Assembly: GCF_018362775.1 (NCBI RefSeq)
Contig: NZ_JAGYXY010000001.1
Location: 511,126 to 575,125, forward strand
From: Alistipes montrealensis
Lineage (GTDB): Bacteria; Bacteroidota; Bacteroidia; Bacteroidales; Rikenellaceae
Direction: 5' to 3'
Length of the DNA: 64,000 nt
Part shown: in pieces, positions 1-7,294 of the stretch
Position numbering within the stretch: position 1 is the stretch's first letter
Layout of the letters: every line of letters begins with the position of its first letter
The notes under the pieces: model-generated
The model's database searches: none
What the model saw: the letters and a program-made list of their open reading frames with translations, nothing else
What the model was told of the DNA's origin: nothing
Made by a program: the position numbers and the translations under genes

Positions 1-815
1 CTGCGGCCATCGGTCTCTTTTTCCAGAAAAGCAAGCGCATTATCGGTGCTTTTAAGCGAAATCCCGACATCCAACCGAACGCGCTTCTCTCCATCAGGCA
101 GACTGATCTGTGCATACAACGACTTCGCCCCGTCGTCAAAAATCTTCACCTCCCGCGGCGCGACATCCAGTTTTACGGCAAAATAGACCTCGTAAGGAAG
201 TTTGCTGCCGAATCCGCCGTAATAGCGGCCGAATCCCGTCAACAGGGATTTTCCGGCATCATAGCGAATCTCCCCGCCCTGGAAACGCCCGCCGACAAAA
301 GGCACGATATGCTGGGTAAGATTATGGGCGATATCGAGCAAAATATGCTGGTCGTCCCGTCCCGGAAAAGTCATGCGATAAACCGCGCAATGATGGGTCG
401 GGGTAATTTCGGTCCGGATTCCATACCGGTCGAGCGTTACGCCGTAATAATAAGGTGTCGCCTTTTCGTCCGACTTCGGAGAATCGTGCCCCTCTTCCGA
501 GGGGTCGAATCCCACCTGGGGAGAAATAAACACCTGCCCATAACGCCCCCAACCGGTTCCCGAAACATGCAATTGTCCGAATCCCCGGACCGGTTGCGCA
601 GGATCGTAACCATCATGCCCGCCTTTCGGGGTCTGCGGGGAGGGGTTTACCGACCCGTGGGGAAGCTGCGGCCCGATCACGCAACTACTCCGCCCGTACA
701 CACCCATAAACATATCGACCCGGTCCGCCGGAGCGACTGCATAACACAACGTATTGAAACAGAATAAAAAGAATACCAGACAAGATACTTTAATCAGCGT
801 TCGTAAAAATCCCAT
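1..815 (-). CDS. GH92 alpha-mannosidase, N-terminal part (cut by window edge)
   Basis: The minus strand is open from an ATG at 813-815 to the left edge, giving 271 codons with no stop; the C-terminal catalytic part lies outside the window. The protein starts with a hydrophobic secretion signal (LVFFLFCFNTLCYA, about residues 13-26). It then shows the typical GH92 N-domain opening: VDMFMGVYGRSSCVIGPQ, followed by HGSVNPSPQTPKGGHDGY and GFGQLHVSGTGWGRYG. GH92 enzymes are calcium-dependent exo-alpha-mannosidases that trim host N-glycans or yeast mannan in Bacteroidota. The family call rests on these conserved blocks. Substrate linkage cannot be read from the fragment. It is transcribed away from the neighbouring lipoprotein gene's terminator. 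Confidence 0.88.
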   Translation of the reverse strand, partial: MGFLRTLIKVSCLVFFLFCFNTLCYAVAPADRVDMFMGVYGRSSCVIGPQLPHGSVNPSPQTPKGGHDGYDPAQPVRGFGQLHVSGTGWGRYGQVFISPQVGFDPSEEGHDSPKSDEKATPYYYGVTLDRYGIRTEITPTHHCAVYRMTFPGRDDQHILLDIAHNLTQHIVPFVGGRFQGGEIRYDAGKSLLTGFGRYYGGFGSKLPYEVYFAVKLDVAPREVKIFDDGAKSLYAQISLPDGEKRVRLDVGISLKSTDNALAFLEKETDGR

Positions 816-1042
816 TGCACTAATATGTATTGATAAACTCCAATATGTTCATGCAAATAAACGCAAAATATTCGAAAAATCAAACGATATGTTCAAAATA
901 TAAAAAAATAAGACTTAAGAACACACCTAAACTTTTCCCGGAAAAAATTGCCGGACAAGCCCGCGTCCCGGGCGGCAAGGTCGCAGACAATCATACGGCA
1001 TGCAACTCGCTTCTCGCTGGGCAATAATGCCATCCGAATAAA

Positions 1043-1082
1043 AAAACTACCCGGCTGCTCCTGCGAGCAGCCGGGTAGTTTT
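1043..1082 (-). terminator. Strong intrinsic terminator of the 1097-2281 gene
   Basis: An 18-bp perfect stem (1043-1060 with 1065-1082) with a CTGC loop is flanked by A and T runs. On the minus strand it lies 14 nt after the stop of the upstream lipoprotein gene and ends in a run of T. It is symmetrical enough to work in both directions. The rest of 816-1096 is AT-rich spacer in which I see no gene. Confidence 0.85.
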
Positions 1083-1096
1083 ACTGTTGAAAACGA

Positions 1097-2281
1097 TTAT
1101 TCGACCAACTGGAAGGGAGCATCTGCATCGCCGGTCCACCGATAAAGGCAGACGGTGCTGCTCTGCTGTTTGGTCTCCTTCGACCGGGCGTTCTGCGAGA
1201 TGTAGAAATAACCTCCCCCGAGCGGACACAGGCCGGTCGTTCCCCATTTGAAATCCCAGCCGTAGATGCCGTCGACCGATTTTCCGGCAGGAAGCAACGA
1301 GAGCACCTCGCCTTCGGTAGGCGTATCGAAACCCTGCAAAAGTTCCTTTCGGGCAGGTTTGCCGCCGTCGATCACAAAGAGCGAATAATTGGGGTATTGG
1401 GATTTTTTACCTTTGTAAACCGCGGCATAGCAGTTTCCCGACGCCGGATCGTAAGCCAGGTTCTGGATTCCCCACGAGGTGTTGCCCGTGCGGACGAAAT
1501 ACTTGCGGTCGGGCGTCGCAGGACCGCTTTTATGGAGATTGTTCTGCGAAAGCGGCTGCTCGAAGCGCTTCCAATCCTTCGTATCGTAAGCGAGCAGCAC
1601 CTGGTAATCGTTGTCCGTACGCAGCGTGTCGCCGTAAACGCCGTAAGCCACATAAAGATAATCGCCGCCCTCCTTGCTGCCGAAGCGGGGTGCGAACGTC
1701 ACGCCGTCGATACCCGAGCAGCCGAACCGGTGCTCGACCGTCCGACCGCCGTTCTCCGCCGTTGCGAAATAATCGTCTACGGCCTCCTTGATATAGACGG
1801 TCGTCATCACGTGATCCTTCTCGGCATCCATATCGGGACGATCGATGCGGTCTACATCGAAAATAGCAACGTAGAAACCCGTCTGGTCCTTTTCATCTTC
1901 CGGAGCGACCTGGCCGGCGTCGAGCGTCCTGCGGATACCCTTGCCGATCACATCGTCCTTGTATTCGAGCGAACCGTAAACACGTCCGTCGGCAGGATTC
2001 ATCGTCAAACAGCCCAAATGGCCCGTCACACCGTCCACACTGCCGATCAAATTACCTTCGAGGTCCATCTTCAGCAGTTTGGTCGTAAAAGAGAAATAAA
2101 TGTAGCCGCGTTCGAGGTCGACGGCAATGCCCTGCACATGGAACGGACCTTGCTCGCCCGAGCGGATTTCACGCGGAAGTTTACTCAGGTCGGGGGCGTT
2201 TTTCGCACGATTAGCGCCGGACGGGCAGGCCGTCAGCAACAACGGAACGATCAGCAACGGAAGCAGACGTTTGAAGTTCAT
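1097..2281 (-). CDS. Lipoprotein of unknown function, propeller-like
   Basis: This 394-residue protein begins with a lipoprotein signal (LLIVPLLLTAC, lipid cysteine at residue 19). The mature part has repeated short blocks of the kind G-IAVDLERGYIYFS, LTMNPADGRVYGSLEY and LAYDPASGNCYAAVYKG. These resemble blades of a beta-propeller, in which a strand reporting a value is followed by a description of it. I do not recognise a catalytic motif or a named family. A propeller-type binding or phosphodiesterase-like protein is possible but only inferred. It is monocistronic: its own terminator follows it, and the thrC terminator lies upstream. Confidence 0.8.
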   Translation of the reverse strand: MNFKRLLPLLIVPLLLTACPSGANRAKNAPDLSKLPREIRSGEQGPFHVQGIAVDLERGYIYFSFTTKLLKMDLEGNLIGSVDGVTGHLGCLTMNPADGRVYGSLEYKDDVIGKGIRRTLDAGQVAPEDEKDQTGFYVAIFDVDRIDRPDMDAEKDHVMTTVYIKEAVDDYFATAENGGRTVEHRFGCSGIDGVTFAPRFGSKEGGDYLYVAYGVYGDTLRTDNDYQVLLAYDTKDWKRFEQPLSQNNLHKSGPATPDRKYFVRTGNTSWGIQNLAYDPASGNCYAAVYKGKKSQYPNYSLFVIDGGKPARKELLQGFDTPTEGEVLSLLPAGKSVDGIYGWDFKWGTTGLCPLGGGYFYISQNARSKETKQQSSTVCLYRWTGDADAPFQLVE

Positions 2282-2376
2282 CGGAAGTTTTTTTACGTTA
2301 GGAAACAGTTTGTTTGCTTTTTCGCAACAAATATAAACAAAAGCAACCTAAAATACAACCCGAAACGAAATAAAAA

Positions 2377-2414
2377 GAAAGAACCCCCGACTTGAAGAAG
2401 TCGGGGGTTCTTTC
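2377..2414 (-). terminator. Terminator of thrBC
   Basis: The stem GAAAGAACCCCCGACTT (2377-2393) pairs perfectly with 2398-2414 around a GAAG loop, with A/T-rich flanks. It sits 3 nt beyond the thrC stop on the minus strand and closes the thrB-thrC transcript. Confidence 0.85.
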
Positions 2415-2417
2415 TTC

Positions 2418-3710
2418 TCAGACGTTTGCAACGAACTCCTCGAGGGCGGCAAGGTCGACCGCCAGCGGTTCGGAGGACTGGGGCCGTTGCGTGAGTCGTT
2501 CCAACCGCTCCGGAAGCGGAACCCGGGTTCCGGTCACCGACTCGATGACCTCGCCGAACTTGGCGGGATGCGCCGTAGAAAGGTAGAAACCCGGCTTATT
2601 CAAAGCCATCGAGGCCGCATAGCCGACAGCGCTGTGCGGGTCGGAGAAATAGCCGTAACGCTCGTACAACTCGTCGATCGTGCGGCGGATGCACGCATCG
2701 TCGCAGCGGAATCCCGCCAGTTCGGCGCGCAGCATCTCCGGATCTCCGGCGCAGAGCCACAGCATCCGTTCGAAATTGCTCGGCGCACCGACATCCATCG
2801 CATTGGCCGGGGTCCGCACCGAAGGCCGCGGGCGGTAGATACCCGTGCGGATAAACTCGGGTACGACATCGTTGACGTTCGACGCGGCGACGAAGCCCCC
2901 GACAGGCAGCCCCATGCGCTGGGCCAGCATACCTGCGGCGAGGTTGCCGTAGTTGCCGCTCGGCACTACGACAACAGGGCGGTCGCCGCCCGTGGCCTGC
3001 CGCCACTGGCAATAACCGTAGAAATAGTAAAACGCCTGCGGAATCCAGCGCAGCAGGTTGATCGAATTGGCCGACGTTACCCGCCGCCGGGAGCGGAACG
3101 CCGCATCGGCGAAGAGTTCCTTCACGAGCCGCTGGCAGTCGTCGAACGTTCCGGCGACGCGCAGCGGATGGATGTTGCCGCCGAGTGCGGTCATCTGGCA
3201 CTCCTGCAGGCGGCTGATTTTCCCTTCGGGATAGAGCACCACGACCTCGACGCCCGGCACGTTGTAGAATCCGTGCGCCACGGCACTGCCCGTATCGCCC
3301 GACGTGGCGGTGAGGATCACCAGTTTTTCATCGGCGGCGCCCAGCAGACCGATCATCCGGCCCATAAACCCGGCGCCGAAATCCTTGAAAGCACAGGTCG
3401 GACCGTGGAACAGTTCCAGCGTATAACGCCCCCGCCCGACTACGCGCAGGGGTACGGGAAAGTCGTAAAGGCCATCCAGTTCCCGCTGCATGACCTGCGA
3501 ATCGAAATCGTCGCCGAAGAACAGCCCGGCCAGATAGCCCGCCAATGCGGGATACGATTCAGCGGCCAGACGCTCCACCTCCGCCATGTCGGCCTGTGGA
3601 ATCCGTTCCGGAACAAACAGTCCTCCGTCGGGAGCCAGTCCCATCAGCGCGGCCTCGCGCAGCGAACAGCCGTGTGCATATTCGGTATCTCTCGTACTGT
3701 AAAATTTCAT
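2418..3710 (-). CDS. thrC: Threonine synthase
   Basis: The 430-residue cytoplasmic PLP enzyme converts O-phosphohomoserine to threonine, the last step of the pathway. It opens with YSTRDTEYAHGCSLREAALMG, the threonine synthase N-domain. It carries the PLP-lysine block HGPTCAFKDFGAGFMG (about residues 103-118) and the phosphate-binding loop TATSGDTGSAVAHG. Length fits the bacterial family. It is the second gene of an operon with thrB, starting 15 nt after the thrB stop, and ends at an intrinsic terminator. Regulation is probably through the Thr-codon leader ahead of thrB. The aspartokinase/homoserine dehydrogenase gene that often accompanies these two is not in the window. Confidence 0.97.
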   Translation of the reverse strand: MKFYSTRDTEYAHGCSLREAALMGLAPDGGLFVPERIPQADMAEVERLAAESYPALAGYLAGLFFGDDFDSQVMQRELDGLYDFPVPLRVVGRGRYTLELFHGPTCAFKDFGAGFMGRMIGLLGAADEKLVILTATSGDTGSAVAHGFYNVPGVEVVVLYPEGKISRLQECQMTALGGNIHPLRVAGTFDDCQRLVKELFADAAFRSRRRVTSANSINLLRWIPQAFYYFYGYCQWRQATGGDRPVVVVPSGNYGNLAAGMLAQRMGLPVGGFVAASNVNDVVPEFIRTGIYRPRPSVRTPANAMDVGAPSNFERMLWLCAGDPEMLRAELAGFRCDDACIRRTIDELYERYGYFSDPHSAVGYAASMALNKPGFYLSTAHPAKFGEVIESVTGTRVPLPERLERLTQRPQSSEPLAVDLAALEEFVANV

Positions 3711-3725
3711 CGTCGTCCGTTTTTG

Positions 3726-4652
3726 TTATACGATAACCCGCGCCCCGGCATTCGACACACGGCCCGCATAGATATTACAACCGATTCCCTGCCCTTCGAA
3801 ATGCCGCTTCATCGCTTCGGAAATCCGCACGGCGATCTCGTAATTGGATGCCAGGGCAAAAACCGAGGGACCCGATCCGGCGATATTCATGGCCAGCGCG
3901 CCTCCGGCCAGCACCTGCTCCTTCAACGCATCGTAACCGGGAATGAATCCCTTGCGGTAAGGCTCCGCAACGACATCGTGCATCGAACGGCCGATCAGCG
4001 CCACGTCCCTCAATGCAAACCCGGCGACCAGTCCGCCGACGTTGCCCCACTGCGTAATGGCATTCGACAGGGGGATCTGCTTGGGCAGAACCTCGCGCGC
4101 GTCCTTGGTGCTGACCACGATGCCGGGATGCGCCACGGCATAGAAGAAGTTATCGGGCACAGGCAGTCTTACGATGTCGAAAGGTTCGTAACCGCGGACC
4201 AGCACCACACCGCCCAACAGGGCCGGACCGACATTGTCGGCATGGGGCGTGCCGCCGTTCAGCGCTTCGCCCATCATGGCGAACTCCACCAACTGCTTGC
4301 CCGAAAACGGACGGCCCAGCAGTTCGTTGATACCATAGACCGCCGCAGCCGACGACGCGGCGCTCGACCCGATACCGCTGCCGGGAGCGATCTTCTCGAC
4401 CAGTTCGATTTCGACACGCACGGGACGGCCGTACGCTTCGAGCATGGCCCGCACCGCGGGCGTAATGACGTTACTCTCGATATCCTCGGGGAGCTCCACC
4501 CCACTGCGGTTGCGGATTTCAAATCCTTCGGCATTCTCCTCGACACCTACTTCCAGCACATCGCCCACTCCGTCGAGCGTAAGGCCCATTACGTCGAAAC
4601 CGCATCCCAGATTCGCAACCGTTCCCGGCGCGAAAACCTTAATATATTTCAT
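3726..4652 (-). CDS. thrB: Homoserine kinase (GHMP family)
   Basis: The 308-residue cytoplasmic GHMP kinase phosphorylates homoserine with ATP and so supplies the substrate of the adjacent thrC product. It shows the N-terminal motif VFAPGTVANLGCGFDVMG, the GHMP phosphate loop PGSGIGSSAASSAAAVYG (about residues 90-107) and the C-terminal glycine-rich MNIAGSGPSVFALA. The start codon at 4652 follows the Thr-rich leader ORF by 101 nt. It forms a two-gene operon with thrC. Confidence 0.97.
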   Translation of the reverse strand: MKYIKVFAPGTVANLGCGFDVMGLTLDGVGDVLEVGVEENAEGFEIRNRSGVELPEDIESNVITPAVRAMLEAYGRPVRVEIELVEKIAPGSGIGSSAASSAAAVYGINELLGRPFSGKQLVEFAMMGEALNGGTPHADNVGPALLGGVVLVRGYEPFDIVRLPVPDNFFYAVAHPGIVVSTKDAREVLPKQIPLSNAITQWGNVGGLVAGFALRDVALIGRSMHDVVAEPYRKGFIPGYDALKEQVLAGGALAMNIAGSGPSVFALASNYEIAVRISEAMKRHFEGQGIGCNIYAGRVSNAGARVIV

Positions 4653-4753
4653 AACATTTTTTTTGATGAATTAAACTACCGTTGTCTGATTTCCTGCTTC
4701 CGCTCCCGGCAGCCTCGGCCGGAATATGCATACATGTATGCGACGGATATTGA

Positions 4754-4894
4754 CTACTGAACCCCCACGGGGGTCGTGGTAGTCGTCGTGGTAGTTGTGG
4801 TGGTCGTGAAGATACCGGTATAAACACAGCCTACGGGATTGCCGATAAATCCGCAACCTCGTCCTGTCGTCGTTATATGCCGTTTGGTAACCAT
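4754..4894 (-). CDS. Threonine leader peptide (46 aa, 12 consecutive Thr codons)
   Basis: A 46-codon ORF ends 101 nt before thrB. It begins MVTKRHITTTGRGCG and near its end (4772-4807) has twelve threonine codons in a row, using ACG, ACC, ACA and ACT, followed by PVGVQ and TAG. Ten or more adjacent codons for the pathway's end product is the hallmark of a leader peptide that senses charged tRNA-Thr, as in the enterobacterial thrL. A second in-frame ATG lies directly upstream (4897). A Bacteroidota promoter ends at 4901, so the transcript may begin almost at the start codon. I find no clear U-tract terminator between the leader and thrB, so the downstream mechanism (attenuation, Rho or translation coupling) is open. 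Confidence 0.78.
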   Translation of the reverse strand: MVTKRHITTTGRGCGFIGNPVGCVYTGIFTTTTTTTTTTTTPVGVQ

Positions 4895-4900
4895 CATCGG

Positions 4901-4932
4901 CAAATATAAAACAAATATTTTAATAATCCAAA
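4901..4932 (-). promoter_or_regulatory. Promoter of the thr leader-thrBC operon
   Basis: On the minus strand TTTG (4929-4932), a 20-nt spacer and TATATTTG (4901-4908) match the Bacteroidota -33/-7 consensus. The predicted start of transcription falls around 4894-4897, at or next to the tandem ATG of the leader ORF. Confidence 0.7.
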
Positions 4933-5213
4933 TCATTGTAACAATTTGTAAGCACCACGCGACCGCACAGACGGCCCTTTATATATATAGGAGTAGCACA
5001 AAAGGGCCGTAAAAGACGCTTCGGGAACAAAAAATGAAAGCCATTCAGTGCGTCCCAGCCGGAATAGATCGCAAAAAGCCCCTAAAACCGCACTCGGAGG
5101 CCAAAAACCAGCTTTCGGATTGTAAGTAAATACGATATATCACAGACAGTTACAAACCCAAGGAAACGATATGCTTCCGGACTGTTACAATATTAAATTT
5201 TTTTAGGAAATTA
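4933..5213. other. Intergenic spacer between the thr and ilv leaders, with one long inverted repeat
   Basis: This AT-rich spacer separates the two divergent promoters. It contains a perfect 10-bp inverted repeat, ACGGCCCTTT (4971-4980) with AAAGGGCCGT (5001-5010), around a 20-nt loop beginning ATATATATAG. There is no T-run on either side, so it is not an obvious terminator. I see no gene in the remainder (5011-5213). Confidence 0.5.
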
Positions 5214-5245
5214 TTTGTTCAAATAATTTAATATCCATACCTTTG
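5214..5245 (+). promoter_or_regulatory. Promoter of the ilv leader-ilvDBNC operon
   Basis: TTTG (5214-5217), a 20-nt spacer and TACCTTTG (5238-5245) match the Bacteroidota promoter consensus. Transcription would start near 5250, leaving about 20 nt before the leader ATG at 5272. Confidence 0.78.
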
Positions 5246-5271
5246 GTCCAGACAAAGAAGAAAAACCGGCA

Positions 5272-5337
5272 ATGAACGCCCTGAATCATTCGAATATTAT
5301 CGTCATTACCCTGCTGCTCGTCGTCCTTAGAAGATAA
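5272..5337 (+). CDS. Branched-chain amino-acid leader peptide (21 aa)
   Basis: A 21-codon ORF starts about 20 nt downstream of the predicted transcription start and ends 118 nt before ilvD. After MNALNHSN it contains IIVITLLLVVL: ten of eleven consecutive codons specify Ile, Val or Leu, the end products of the pathway that follows. It then ends RR and TAA. Directly after the stop lies the antiterminator arm (5339-5348), so a ribosome stalled in the Ile/Leu/Val codons leaves that arm free, while one that reaches the stop covers it. This is the classical attenuation layout in a very short form. Confidence 0.88.
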   Translation: MNALNHSNIIVITLLLVVLRR

Positions 5338-5338
5338 C

Positions 5339-5388
5339 GGGAGAAAGGTGGCGTATATATTTGATCGACAAAATAAAGCCTTTCTCCC
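5339..5388 (+). promoter_or_regulatory. Antiterminator of the ilv attenuator
   Basis: GGGAGAAAGG at 5339-5348 is the exact reverse complement of CCTTTCTCCC at 5379-5388, which is also the 5' arm of the terminator hairpin. The two pairings are mutually exclusive. The upstream arm starts two bases after the leader stop codon. Confidence 0.85.
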
Positions 5389-5408
5389 AACCGGGGAAAG
5401 GCTTTTTT
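5376..5408 (+). terminator. Attenuator terminator ahead of ilvD
   Basis: The arm AAGCCTTTCTCCC (5376-5388) pairs with GGGGAAAGGCTT (5393-5404), with one bulged T and an AACC loop, and runs into a tract of six T (5403-5408). It lies between the leader peptide and ilvD and is expected to stop transcription when branched-chain amino acids are plentiful. Confidence 0.88.
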
Positions 5409-5454
5409 ATTACAGGGCCGCAGTCCGGCGGGAGACTGAAACGAAAACGGAAAG

Positions 5455-7281
5455 ATGAAACACACACTCAGAAGCGCCGTCACGACGACGGGCCGCCGGA
5501 TGGCGGGAGCCAGGAGCCTCTGGCGCGCCAACGGCATGCGCGAAGAACAATTCGGCCGGCCGGTCATCGGCATCGCCAATTCGTTCACCCAGCTCGTACC
5601 GGGGCATGTGCACCTGCACGAGATCGGACAATATGTCAAACAACGCATCGAAGCCCTCGGGTGCTTCGCTGCGGAGTTCAACACCATCGCCATCGACGAC
5701 GGCATCGCCATGGGCCACGACGGTATGCTCTACTCGCTGCCTTCGCGCGAAATCATCGCCGACAGCGTCGAATACATGGCCAATGCCCACAAGGTCGATG
5801 CACTGGTCTGCATCTCCAACTGCGACAAAATCACGCCCGGCATGCTGATGGCCGCCATGCGGCTCAACATCCCCACGGTCTTCGTCTCGGGAGGACCGAT
5901 GGAGGCCGGAAAATTCGGCGACCGCAGCGTCGACCTGATCGACGCCATGGTGATGGGCGCCGACGACACGTGCAGCGACGAGGACATCGCGCGCATCGAA
6001 CGCTGCGCCTGCCCCGGCTGCGGATCGTGCTCGGGCATGTTCACCGCCAACTCGATGAACTGCCTCACCGAAGCGCTGGGACTTTCGCTGCCGGGCAACG
6101 GCACGATCGTCGCCACACATGCTTCCCGCCGCCGCCTGTTCGAGGACGCCGCGGCGCTCATCGTCCGCAATGCCGAACGTTACTACTTCAACGACGACGA
6201 TTCGGTGCTCCCGCGCTCGATCGCCACAAAGGCGGCTTTCAACAACGCCATGTCGCTCGACATCGCCATGGGCGGTTCGACCAACACGGTCCTGCACCTG
6301 CTGGCCGTGGCCCACGAAGCCGGAGTGGATTTCACGATGCAGGACATCGACCGCCTCTCGCGCCGGGTTCCCGTGCTCTGCAAGGTCGCACCCAACTCGC
6401 ACTACCACATCCAGGATGTCAACCGTGCCGGAGGCATTTTCGCCATCCTGGGCGAACTCGACCGCGCCGGACTGCTCGACACCTCGGCGCAGCGCGTCGA
6501 CGGGCGCACGCTCGGCGAGGCCATAGCGGCCTGCGACATCCTCAGCCCCACGGCTTCCGATGCAGCCCGGCGCCGTTCGCTGAGCGCCCCGGCAGGTCAT
6601 TACAGCCGCGAACTGGGCGTCCAGCACTCCTATTACGAAGAGCCGGACACCGACCGCACGGCGGGCTGTATCCGCGATGCAGAGCACGCCTATTTCCGCG
6701 ACGGAGGACTGGCCGTACTGACGGGCAACATCGCCCGTTCGGGCTGCGTGGTCAAAACCGCAGGCGTCGACGAAAAACTGTTCGTCTTCCGCGGACCGGC
6801 ACGCGTCTACGAGTCGCAGGAACAGGCCATGAACGGCATCCTCGCCGACGAGGTGCAGGCCGGCGAAGTGGTCGTCATCCGTTACGAAGGCCCCAAAGGC
6901 GGGCCGGGCATGCAGGAGATGCTCTACCCCACGTCGTACCTCAAATCGAAGAAACTCGACAAGGCCTGCGCACTGATCACCGACGGGCGTTTTTCGGGCG
7001 GCACGTCGGGCCTTTCGATCGGCCACGTCTCGCCGGAAGCCGCCTCGGGCGGGGAGATCGCCATCCTGCGTACGGGCGACGAGATCGAGATCGACATCCC
7101 CGCCCGCACGATCCGCCTCGTAGCGGACGACGCAGAGATAGCCGCCCGCATGGCCGCACAGAAACAGTTCCGCCCCGTAAACCGCAACCGCCACGTACCG
7201 ACCTCGCTGCGCGCCTATGCGCAACTGGTCAGCTCGGCCGACAAAGGCGCAGTACGCATCATCGACGAAGACGAAGAATAA
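5455..7281 (+). CDS. ilvD: Dihydroxy-acid dehydratase
   Basis: The 608-residue Fe-S dehydratase makes the 2-oxo acids of valine and isoleucine from their dihydroxy precursors. Visible IlvD/Edd blocks are the N-terminal [16 protein letters not shown], the cluster cysteines in [10 protein letters not shown] and [18 protein letters not shown] (about residues 188-205), and the C-terminal [21 protein letters not shown]. Length is normal for the family. It is the first structural gene of the ilvD-ilvB-ilvN-ilvC operon and lies behind the leader peptide and attenuator. Confidence 0.97.
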   Translation: MKHTLRSAVTTTGRRMAGARSLWRANGMREEQFGRPVIGIANSFTQLVPGHVHLHEIGQYVKQRIEALGCFAAEFNTIAIDDGIAMGHDGMLYSLPSREIIADSVEYMANAHKVDALVCISNCDKITPGMLMAAMRLNIPTVFVSGGPMEAGKFGDRSVDLIDAMVMGADDTCSDEDIARIERCACPGCGSCSGMFTANSMNCLTEALGLSLPGNGTIVATHASRRRLFEDAAALIVRNAERYYFNDDDSVLPRSIATKAAFNNAMSLDIAMGGSTNTVLHLLAVAHEAGVDFTMQDIDRLSRRVPVLCKVAPNSHYHIQDVNRAGGIFAILGELDRAGLLDTSAQRVDGRTLGEAIAACDILSPTASDAARRRSLSAPAGHYSRELGVQHSYYEEPDTDRTAGCIRDAEHAYFRDGGLAVLTGNIARSGCVVKTAGVDEKLFVFRGPARVYESQEQAMNGILADEVQAGEVVVIRYEGPKGGPGMQEMLYPTSYLKSKKLDKACALITDGRFSGGTSGLSIGHVSPEAASGGEIAILRTGDEIEIDIPARTIRLVADDAEIAARMAAQKQFRPVNRNRHVPTSLRAYAQLVSSADKGAVRIIDEDEE

Positions 7282-7294
7282 AACCGCATCGACT

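Noticed and set aside
4702..4728. CCGGC/GCCGG hairpin as the thr attenuator terminator
   Set aside because: The stem is short and there is no U-run after it on the minus strand.
4772..4807. Tandem-repeat or microsatellite reading of the GTCGTGGTAGTC-like stretch
   Set aside because: The period is three but the units vary between all four Thr codons and stay in frame with a start and stop, which fits a coding leader better than a simple repeat.
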